From: Symsagittifera roscoffensis
Taxonomy: Eukaryota; Xenacoelomorpha; Acoela; Convolutidae
DNA: 64,000 nucleotides
Direction of reading: 5' to 3'
Assembly: GCF_963678635.1 (NCBI RefSeq)
Contig: NC_087063.1
Location: 57,420,759 to 57,484,758 of the forward strand
This document shows positions 1 to 7,558 of the stretch, piece after piece. The notes beneath the pieces are model-generated. The model saw nothing but the letters and a program-made list of their open reading frames with translations. It was not told the DNA's origin and did no database searches. How positions within the stretch are numbered: the first letter of the stretch is position 1; each line of letters opens with the position of its first letter. Both the position numbers and the translations under genes were made by a program.

Positions 1-785
1 TCATCTACAAAGTTGCGTGTTTCGTTAGTGTCATGGGGGGTGTTTAAGGTGTATTGTGGGAATGAGGGTAAGGTGATGGCTAAAAATTCTTTTGTGTTAG
101 TGTGCTTGGGGTGGTTGATGTATTCACGGGCTGTTCCTGGTTTTGCTGGGAAAGGATGGTTGGGGAACTTTCTTTTAAAAGTGCGGTAAGCTCTATTAGT
201 GTTGAGTGAAGATTCAGTTGATGTGGATGATGGTGCTAATGATTCAGTATAATTTGAAGAGGGTGTAGGGGTAGGGGGGTTGGATGAATTTATAGTGGAG
301 GAGATTTGGTTTATGGTTGGGGTATGGAGGTGGTAGGGTTGTTGTTGAAGGGTAATAAAATTATCTAGCTCTGGGGAGATTCGGGGGGTATCTGGAGAAT
401 GAGATGATTGGTCAGAATGGTATGAGGAGTAGGTTGGGGTAACTTGGGAAGCATAAGAGGGTGTGGGAGTAATGGGGTCAGGGTTATTGGATAATATGGG
501 TTGAAAAGGGGGTTGAGAAAAATTAGAAGAGTTATGAAAATTATTGGATGGGGATGGTTCTGAGTCGGCAAATTCATCGGGGGTTTCAATATTCGGGTTA
601 TTGAGTTGTGAGATGGAATATAAAACTGAGATGTGTGAATTAGTGTCGGAATTCATGCCTGATGTTACATTACTAGATGGAAAATCGGGTGGCGGAAAAG
701 CAAAAAGTGGTATTATTGGGATTGTAGAGGTAAGATTGGTTGGGTGGGAATTTGATCGGTGTAGTGATCCAAGTTGGCGGCTCAT
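1..785 (-). CDS. Post-env ORF of the retroelement (partial, unknown function)
   Basis: An uninterrupted frame of at least 261 codons starts at the ATG at 785-783 and runs off the left edge. Its ATG overlaps the env stop codon in the four bases ATGA, an arrangement known in other viruses to allow termination-reinitiation. The product is rich in Pro, Ser, Thr and Asn, lacks Cys in the visible part and has no predicted membrane segment. The N-terminal part is low-complexity, and the last 70 visible residues are more ordered-looking, with basic stretches around RTFKRKF. I do not recognise the family. A structural or regulatory accessory protein is possible but is only inference. The open frame was checked codon by codon. 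Confidence 0.7.
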   Translation of the reverse strand, partial: MSRQLGSLHRSNSHPTNLTSTIPIIPLFAFPPPDFPSSNVTSGMNSDTNSHISVLYSISQLNNPNIETPDEFADSEPSPSNNFHNSSNFSQPPFQPILSNNPDPITPTPSYASQVTPTYSSYHSDQSSHSPDTPRISPELDNFITLQQQPYHLHTPTINQISSTINSSNPPTPTPSSNYTESLAPSSTSTESSLNTNRAYRTFKRKFPNHPFPAKPGTAREYINHPKHTNTKEFLAITLPSFPQYTLNTPHDTNETRNFVD

Positions 786-3400
786 CGTGGGCTAAAAAAA
801 TGATTATTTTGAGACTGAAAAGCGGTGGTATGGGGTTGTTCAATAATTTGTTCATAAGTATTATCATCTTGTGACTGGTGTGTCATTATATGTTGGATGG
901 GACTTTGTGATGTGGTGAGTCGAAAATTTGGATTATGTGTGATGGCTAAATTTCGAAAATTTCGTGGGACTAGGGATAGTGGATGGTTATTTGGTAGGGG
1001 TGGTAATTGTGGTGCCGTTGGCGTTATGTCTACATTGTTATGTTCTTCGTCGTATGTATTTTGTCGTGTTGCTATTTTTGTGTTATATTCTTTTATTTGT
1101 GCGTCTAAAAGAATTTTGTTTATAGATGTAGAAAAGATTCCAAAAAATCCTGCAAATAGTATGCGTGCTACACTTGCTTGTCGATTGACTTGTGTGTGTA
1201 TAGCACATGTGTTGTAGATTCCTTTTAAAAGTGAGAAAAGAAATCCAATAAAGTTAAACATTGCGTATAAAATAGTCAATTTTTCTAAGATGTAGTAGGG
1301 CCATCCTAGAAAATCGAGGATCTCATTTTTGAGTGTAACAAAGCTAAAAATGTTAATTGGTGATATATCTTGGGGACGGTATTTTTCACCGTTTAGATAT
1401 ATATAATCTTTAATGTCTTTAAAATATCCGCTATAGTCTTGCGTGTAGATATCGGCAAATCCTGCGGTTTCTGCAAGTTTGCGTAAATTTTGGTCTATTG
1501 ATTGTCTTTGTATAGTGTCCATTTGTGTTAATAATTCTTGGAATTGTTGTGTTCTAATGTGATGTTGAATATCTGATTTTGAATAGATTCCTATTGATTG
1601 TAAGTCTATATTTGGGTTTCGAGCAATAGCGCGAATGCTTTCTGGTGAAAATTTTTTGAGTGATTGCATTAATGTGGGATATGGAGTGAGAAGATAATAT
1701 TTATTTTCATCAGGGTTTAGTTGTACTACATTGTGGCTGTTTTCTGATCCACATGGGACTGCGGTATCCCAGAAATAGGTTCTTCGTGAAAGTGTATCCA
1801 CGAAATGTACTTTATTCTTATAAAAGATAGGGATTCTTTTATAACATCGTTTATCTTCAAAAACGTATAGTGGTGATACTTTTTTAGTACAAGTATAAAA
1901 CCATAAGATGTTTCCTTCATAGTCTAAAAAATTTGATCTATTTCCAGATAATAAGTATCCTGCATAGGGTATTTTTAATACTGCTAGTGCAAGTGATTGT
2001 AATATTTGTGTTCGTTCTAATTCGCATAGTTGGTGTAGTGTTTCTAATTCTGAGAGTGACATTTCTTGAAAAATTCGGCTAATTGTATAATCTAGTTTCA
2101 TATCTAAATGAATATCATAGTGGATATTACCGAAATATGTAGTATTCATTAGTGATAATTCTTGTAAGCGTGTGCTTCTGGTGTCATGGGGTTTTAGATG
2201 TCCACCAGGTTGTCCGTTGCTTTTTTCAAAATTAACTGGTATATAGGATGTTCCTTCGTTTGGAGGATGACCTGTGGCATATGGGTCGATTTTTACTTTT
2301 CCAGTGGTCATGTCGAATCCTTTTTCGTATTCAACTAATATCTCGGAGTATTGTGTTTTGTGAAGTGGGTTTCTGTATTTACATGCAAGTTCTGTTTCTT
2401 GATATATTTGAAAACGTGTCAATTTATTTTCTATATTGTCTATGTTTCTAAAATTAGAACTTAGTTTTCGTGATGGATGGACTTGTTCATATGGAATTGA
2501 TTGTATAAAATATTTTTCGTGAAATTTTATCATACGAGCGTGTATTTTTGCTACTTGAAATGTTGTACATGTGTCTTCGGGGAACCAAACAATTGTTGCT
2601 TGTGTTCTCGTTGTAGGGTCGCAATAACCTTGATCATTTTTACAAGGTAATCGGATTCCTTGATAGATCATTGTATTATCTGATAAATCTCGTGTTAGTT
2701 GTATTTTTTCGAGTTGTATTTTCCAATCGAAAAACATTATTTCTTGGTATCCTTTATTTTTTGTGTCTGCTTTGCAGTTTGATGGGTCATTTATACCAAT
2801 GTGTGGTATCCAATGTTTATCGTGTAGGTCATAGGTTAATCGTCGGTGTGCGCCGTTATATGGGTATTTTTCGTCTAGTTTTATATGTCCTTGGTGTCTT
2901 TCAAGTTGTGATTGATGTACAGAGTCTGAAAAAACTTGAAAGTTAACTAACCTTCTTTCGGAGTTTTTATTTTGTGTGATGTTTAGTCTAAGTAATTCAT
3001 TTTTACAATCGTCGGGATTGAGATGTAAAAGACGTTCTATATTACTCTGATAGAATGATTCATGGTCAAGTCGGTTTTTGTTTCCGTTCGAGACTTGTGA
3101 ACAATGTACTTTCTTTTCGGAAAATGTTGCTGTGAATTTATAACCTGTAACTGTTGTTGCTCGGGCTTTTGAATAGAGTGTTGCTATTACATTTGTGGTT
3201 TCTATAGCTTGTGGTTCTGTTTCACATTGTGATACTTGATTTATTGCATATTTATGTAGTGTTTTTTGTTCATTTTCTTCACAATCGTAATGTGTTACTA
3301 ATAAATCTTGTGGTCCTGTACGAGGGGAAGGGTTTATGTTTTGATTTGAGATTACTAGAAAAAGGAGTTGGAGAAAAATTAATAATTTTAGAATATACAT
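782..3400 (-). CDS. env: Env-like membrane glycoprotein of the retroelement
   Basis: The 872-residue product begins with a hydrophobic signal peptide (residues 1-18). A Cys-rich ectodomain with several N-x-S/T sites follows, then a membrane segment at about 706-727 after a GWPYY motif and a second hydrophobic stretch near 750. The tail is roughly 140 residues, Pro-rich, with a PTAP tetrapeptide near residue 794. The N-terminal spacing of Cys around YDC and a later VHCS resembles, from memory, an invertebrate env-like family also found in other LTR elements and some RNA viruses. That assignment is tentative. The ATG lies inside the end of the upstream Pro-rich frame, 13 nt before its last base. 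No clear furin site was picked out. Such proteins act in membrane fusion at the particle surface. Confidence 0.75.
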   Translation of the reverse strand: MYILKLLIFLQLLFLVISNQNINPSPRTGPQDLLVTHYDCEENEQKTLHKYAINQVSQCETEPQAIETTNVIATLYSKARATTVTGYKFTATFSEKKVHCSQVSNGNKNRLDHESFYQSNIERLLHLNPDDCKNELLRLNITQNKNSERRLVNFQVFSDSVHQSQLERHQGHIKLDEKYPYNGAHRRLTYDLHDKHWIPHIGINDPSNCKADTKNKGYQEIMFFDWKIQLEKIQLTRDLSDNTMIYQGIRLPCKNDQGYCDPTTRTQATIVWFPEDTCTTFQVAKIHARMIKFHEKYFIQSIPYEQVHPSRKLSSNFRNIDNIENKLTRFQIYQETELACKYRNPLHKTQYSEILVEYEKGFDMTTGKVKIDPYATGHPPNEGTSYIPVNFEKSNGQPGGHLKPHDTRSTRLQELSLMNTTYFGNIHYDIHLDMKLDYTISRIFQEMSLSELETLHQLCELERTQILQSLALAVLKIPYAGYLLSGNRSNFLDYEGNILWFYTCTKKVSPLYVFEDKRCYKRIPIFYKNKVHFVDTLSRRTYFWDTAVPCGSENSHNVVQLNPDENKYYLLTPYPTLMQSLKKFSPESIRAIARNPNIDLQSIGIYSKSDIQHHIRTQQFQELLTQMDTIQRQSIDQNLRKLAETAGFADIYTQDYSGYFKDIKDYIYLNGEKYRPQDISPINIFSFVTLKNEILDFLGWPYYILEKLTILYAMFNFIGFLFSLLKGIYNTCAIHTQVNRQASVARILFAGFFGIFSTSINKILLDAQIKEYNTKIATRQNTYDEEHNNVDITPTAPQLPPLPNNHPLSLVPRNFRNLAITHNPNFRLTTSQSPIQHIMTHQSQDDNTYEQIIEQPHTTAFQSQNNHFFSPR

Positions 3401-4521
3401 GTGTATGATAATCCTGAGTATGGATTATAAAATGTAATGTAGCCAATTGTGTTTTTTGTATATCTGTCGTATTTGTATATTACTTCAGTAGTTATAAACG
3501 GTGGTGGTAGTGATTGAGCTGTTATGTTAGGTGGGTTTAATGGGTAGGGATGTTGGGTAATATTGTTTAACTTAACTGTGATTTCAAACTTTAATTGTAA
3601 ACTGTTTTGTTGGAGTATTTGAATATTGTGATCACGGATATCGTTGTGAATATCTTGGCGATATTGTAATCTATTAAGTGCCCAGTTATGAAGGCGGTTA
3701 CTTTCTTGATGTTGTCCAAATAATGGTGGAGGTGCTGTAAATGTATTCCAATCTAGTCTTAAAGGAATATTTATTGATGATTGTTCTCGATATCTGGCGT
3801 CGAGATTATTTGGAAAATTTAAGTTAAAAGGTGGTGGTGAAATCTGGCTTATTGATGGTGTTGATGGTAGTGATAATGTTTCTGGTAGTGATGAGGATGT
3901 TGTTGTATCCGTAGAAATATCTATTGGGTCATTGACTAAATTTGGTTCACCTTGTGTAAATGAATGTGTAGTCCAATATGGAAATCGTGATGTTTGGTTT
4001 GTGGGGTTGAAAGGATTTTCACGTATTTGCTCAGATGTTGGTGTTGAACCTAAGTAATCTGATGGTAGGCTTGAGGTGCTACGTTGTGAAAGAAGCGTAG
4101 GGGTTTCTGGTAATATACCAATGGGGTTTTCTGGAGTGTTTTGTGATGGGGATTGAGGTATATCAAAATGAACTCGGGGAGTTTGAAAATTTCTGTTTCG
4201 TCGAGGATGTATAATTTGTCTATTTATTTCGACTGTATTTTGGTTTTGACTAGGATTTCTTATTCTACTTAGTTCTTGTGGTAGTGTTGGGTATAGGTTA
4301 TATGTTGGTTCGCTTAGAGGTGCTTGTCGTTGAACTGGTTCTAGTGGTTCTGATAAACGAGCGTGTCGTTCTTCAAAAGTGTATGGATTGTCTTGAAAAG
4401 AAATTCGTGTAGATGTTTGAGGATTTTGAGTAATTGAAGATGGTGTTGGGTTATCTTGGGATGATGTCGGTGAAGACTGACTTTGTGACTGTTGGGTAGC
4501 AATTTTTGATAGTTTTTTGAA
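3388..4521 (-). CDS. Met-less Pro/Ser/Thr-rich open frame upstream of env
   Basis: A 377-codon frame runs from the base after TAA (4524-4522) to a TAA at 3390-3388 without any ATG. It is rich in Pro, Ser, Thr, Gln and Asn in its first two thirds. The last third is more complex and has no Cys until the penultimate codons. It has no signal peptide. Its length, codon use like its neighbours and exact packing against env argue that it is coding. It must be reached by splicing, frameshifting, read-through or a non-AUG start. A canonical slippery heptamer, A AAA AAC, sits at 4518-4512, in register to move ribosomes from the frame of the small ORF 4718-4530 into this one, but that ORF's stop lies 12 nt upstream. 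I do not recognise the protein. Confidence 0.6.
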   Translation of the reverse strand, partial: FKKLSKIATQQSQSQSSPTSSQDNPTPSSITQNPQTSTRISFQDNPYTFEERHARLSEPLEPVQRQAPLSEPTYNLYPTLPQELSRIRNPSQNQNTVEINRQIIHPRRNRNFQTPRVHFDIPQSPSQNTPENPIGILPETPTLLSQRSTSSLPSDYLGSTPTSEQIRENPFNPTNQTSRFPYWTTHSFTQGEPNLVNDPIDISTDTTTSSSLPETLSLPSTPSISQISPPPFNLNFPNNLDARYREQSSINIPLRLDWNTFTAPPPLFGQHQESNRLHNWALNRLQYRQDIHNDIRDHNIQILQQNSLQLKFEITVKLNNITQHPYPLNPPNITAQSLPPPFITTEVIYKYDRYTKNTIGYITFYNPYSGLSYTCIF

Positions 4522-4529
4522 TTATTACT

Positions 4530-4718
4530 TTAGTGAGAAATTTTGTGTTTATTATAATATTCTTCCAAAAAAAGAATTAGAAGGATTGTTGCTAGGGCAA
4601 ATGTGAGGATTGCTTTCTTTAAACATTTACATATGGTCAAAATGAGGGATGATAAGAATGCTATGAAAATTACAAACAATAAAAAAATATCAGTTCTACT
4701 GAAAATTGTTCGTATCAT
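4530..4718 (-). CDS. Small hydrophobic ORF, two predicted membrane segments
   Basis: A 62-residue product starts MIRTIF and has two hydrophobic stretches (about 11-29 and 36-51) separated by a short CKCLKK basic/Cys hinge, then a charged tail EEYYNKHK. The size and hairpin layout recall viroporin-like small membrane proteins, but there is no sequence match I can name. It lies between integrase and the Met-less frame, in the same register that a -1 shift at 4518-4512 would use. It could instead be a leader peptide or chance. Confidence 0.4.
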   Translation of the reverse strand: MIRTIFSRTDIFLLFVIFIAFLSSLILTICKCLKKAILTFALATILLILFLEEYYNKHKISH

Positions 4719-4754
4719 TTAGACAAGTTATATGAATCGTACCTGTGGATATAA

Positions 4755-4946
4755 TCAAGGGTTTTGGAAAGTTGGAGGAATAGTTCGAGTATAGTGTAGA
4801 AAATTAAAAAAAATGTTACAAAAAATGATTAGGATTATTAGAAAAGATTCAAGTATATCAAAAAGAAATATTATAAAGGTTTCAAGTATTGTAAAAAAAT
4901 GTTTAAAATTTATGAATATTTGAGTAACTGATTGAGAGAAGAGCAT
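4755..4946 (-). CDS. Small hydrophobic ORF between integrase and env
   Basis: A 63-residue frame dominated by Phe, Ile and Leu, with one long hydrophobic region (about residues 14-49) and a short polar tail ending PPTFQNP. It lies 37 nt upstream of the next small hydrophobic ORF on the same strand. AT-rich DNA easily gives such frames by chance, so coding status is doubtful. The pairing with a second membrane ORF is the only added support. Confidence 0.25.
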   Translation of the reverse strand: MLFSQSVTQIFINFKHFFTILETFIIFLFDILESFLIILIIFCNIFFNFLHYTRTIPPTFQNP

Positions 4947-5545
4947 TTAAGAAATGATCTCTTGGTCGAATATTTTTTGCTGTTCGAGGCGATTTTCTAG
5001 TGTGGTCGGATTATTTATTAGTTTTTTGACAAGTGGGTTGAGTTTTGTAAAAAATTGTTGGGGGCAATTTTTATGGTGATCGGGAGGTCTTCTTTGTCTT
5101 TATTTTCATTTGTCAAATGATCTGGGGTATTTTTGAGATTTTTATACTTTAGGCTAATTAAAATGTTCATTTTGCTACTTTAGGCTAAGTTAACAAATTT
5201 GTTTTGGGGGTATTCGTGGTCTGAGTTGGGGAAATATTGTTGATCTTTGGGTTATTAGATAAGGGAGGGGTACGGTATTATGGTGATATTTATTTTAGTT
5301 GTCAAGTTGGAGTGGTTTGCTTATTTTTGACCTGGAGGTCGTAAAGTTATAGTTATAGATGTGCCTGGAGTTCTATATGATTCGTCTAATTGGTCTTAGT
5401 TTGAGTTAGAGAAGGTGACGGATTGGATGAATCCTATTGGTCTATTTTGAACTAGAATTATTGCGTACTTGTCAGCATGTTATTTTGAAAAATGTAAATG
5501 AAAAATGTTTCGAAGGTTTCAAGATAGTGAAGTATAATGTTAAAA
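4947..5545 (-). other. Stretch between integrase and the small ORFs, no gene recognised
   Basis: About 600 bases without a convincing frame. If env is made from a spliced RNA, as in Drosophila gypsy, acceptor sites could lie here or just below. No specific site is clear enough to call. Confidence 0.4.
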
Positions 5546-7558
5546 TTACTTTTGAAATTCCACTTTCTTTAAAATTTTAGATTGGGGGATGAATAATTTA
5601 TAGTTTTTACGTGGTTGATTTCGGAGTCTTGTTGTTTTTCTATTTTCTGATTTGTCGATTTGTTCTTGGGGTATTATTTGTTCGGTCATTTTTCTATTTT
5701 TTCTTTGTTTAGGGGATTCTTTATGGTTTTGTGTATTGTTTTTGGTGGCGATTGGTTTTGTGTTTTGATTTTCGGTGGGGTTATCATTTTGTTCTGTGTT
5801 TTTCAGATGTGGTTCATTTTGAATGATTTTTAATCCTGTGAAAGAATATAATTGAGTTAATTCGCGGAGTGCGTATTCTTTTGGGTAATAAGGTAATAGG
5901 TTGTTTCGATGTTGAACGATTTCTTTTTTGTTTGAGTCGGTAATTTTATATGTGACATCAGTGGGTTTTGCAATTATTTGGTATGGTCCTTTTCGAAGGG
6001 GTTGTAATTTTTTAGAAATTCCTTTTTGAGTATTAAAATTAGGTATTAAAACAAATGTTCCAATTTTTAATTCGGAGGCTGGTGTAAAACGTGAATTGAT
6101 TTGTTCATTAATGTTTTGTCTTTGTAATAACTTTTTTGTTATTTTTTGATAAATTTCATTGTGTTTTTTATCTCTATTTAGAATCCATTCGGTGTGTGTA
6201 CCGGAGGCTAGTTTAAGAATTTGTGGGTGATGAAAATGATCTTCATCGTGTGTATGTAAAGGTAGGTTATAACAAATTGAGTCTTTATTTGGTTGACAAT
6301 AACCTTGTGCGTTTTTATGAGAATTTGCTGTAAACATTATTGGTTTGCGTGGCTTTTGGTTAAAAACCATTTCGTATGGTGACATTCCTAAAGTTGTCGT
6401 AATTTGTGAATTATACGCTAAGGGAAATAATTTTACATCTGCTGACCATTCGGTATATTTTGTATCATTTCTGTTGATGATACATCTAAGATATTCTTGT
6501 AATGAACGGTTCATACCTTCGACTAAGCCGTTTGTCCAAGGTGCGTGAGATGTACGTGGTTTGTGTTTAATGTTGTATAAATGACATAGTGTGATAATTT
6601 CATTATTTATGAATTCTGTACCGTTGTCTGTGACTAAAATTTCTGGTAGTCCGAATTTTGCTATCCAGTGTTCATAGAGTGTTGTGTAAGCGTAATAAGC
6701 GTTACAATGTGGTACTGGGTTAAGTGCTACATAATGTGTAAATGCGTCAACAATTACCATAATGTAGGAGTTTCCTTCTGATGAGGGTGAAATTGGTCCT
6801 TTGGTATCAAATGAGATACTATGGTTAAAGTACAAACTTTGTCCTTTAAAATCTTGTTTTTGTGCTATTTGTTTTTGATTTGGGTAAGGTTTATTTAGTT
6901 GACAAACTATACAATCGTTGCATAGTACTTTTATCCAAATTGGTGCATTTGGGAAGTAAAAATTTTGTATAAAATTTGAATATGTTTTTTCTGATCCAGA
7001 GTGTCCTTTAATATTTTGTGTATGTGAAATATTAAAAGCTATAAGAATCATACTTAAAGGGAGACATGGAACTGTAGATTCATTCAGGTTATACTCTAAA
7101 AGGTCTGTATTTTCGTTAATTGTTGTGTTGTTAAATTTGCGAAAGTATCGGAGGAGTGTTTTGTTTCCTAAAATGGTTGAATCTGCCTTGACAGGTTTAG
7201 TTTTATATTTGTGCCATGATTTTAGTTGTCTAATTATCGGGTCAAGATTTTGATATTGTTTCAGTGTTGAAATTGTAATTGTTTCTGTTGGGGGGAGAAA
7301 AATGTTTTCGATTTCTAATTTAGATAAGGGTATTGTGTCAAGTGGGTCGTGAAGGTCAAAAACTTGATTTATTGTGTATTTTGAATCATTTGTTTGTGGT
7401 CCTGATAAACTTATTTTATCAGTTAAATCTTCTTTTTCAATTAGTGGAAAATGGTCTTTCTTAGGCGGGTGTTGTTTTGTTCGTTTTTGTTGGGTGTTAT
7501 TTTTTATCCATTGAGAATATGGGATTGGTTTGAAAGTTGATGTTCCAAGTAGATCAAT
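5546..7558 (-). CDS. pol: Integrase frame of the retroelement
   Basis: The open frame extends from just after a TGA at 7561-7559 to 5546; the first Met is at 7051. Counting from that Met, the zinc-binding H10, H17, C44 and C47 are followed by the catalytic triad D82, D142 and E178, with the second Asp and the Glu separated by 35 residues. A C-terminal GPY module sits at 355-357. All triad residues are present. The C-terminal 100 residues are charged and Asn/Lys-rich. The frame is offset by -1 from gag-pol and overlaps it by 55 nt (7558-7504). The linker codons 7503-7052 are open in this frame, so the protein is probably made as a pol extension, not from the Met at 7051. The role is insertion of the DNA copy into chromosomes. 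Confidence 0.88.
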   Translation of the reverse strand: MDLLGTSTFKPIPYSQWIKNNTQQKRTKQHPPKKDHFPLIEKEDLTDKISLSGPQTNDSKYTINQVFDLHDPLDTIPLSKLEIENIFLPPTETITISTLKQYQNLDPIIRQLKSWHKYKTKPVKADSTILGNKTLLRYFRKFNNTTINENTDLLEYNLNESTVPCLPLSMILIAFNISHTQNIKGHSGSEKTYSNFIQNFYFPNAPIWIKVLCNDCIVCQLNKPYPNQKQIAQKQDFKGQSLYFNHSISFDTKGPISPSSEGNSYIMVIVDAFTHYVALNPVPHCNAYYAYTTLYEHWIAKFGLPEILVTDNGTEFINNEIITLCHLYNIKHKPRTSHAPWTNGLVEGMNRSLQEYLRCIINRNDTKYTEWSADVKLFPLAYNSQITTTLGMSPYEMVFNQKPRKPIMFTANSHKNAQGYCQPNKDSICYNLPLHTHDEDHFHHPQILKLASGTHTEWILNRDKKHNEIYQKITKKLLQRQNINEQINSRFTPASELKIGTFVLIPNFNTQKGISKKLQPLRKGPYQIIAKPTDVTYKITDSNKKEIVQHRNNLLPYYPKEYALRELTQLYSFTGLKIIQNEPHLKNTEQNDNPTENQNTKPIATKNNTQNHKESPKQRKNRKMTEQIIPQEQIDKSENRKTTRLRNQPRKNYKLFIPQSKILKKVEFQK

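Noticed and set aside
365-867. Short frames 365-589, 544-795 and 673-867
   Set aside because: Out-of-frame or antisense to the continuous post-env frame 785-1, which better explains the region.
7504-7558. A classical -1 slippery site at the pol/integrase overlap
   Set aside because: None of the in-register heptamers in the 55-nt overlap fits X XXY YYZ.
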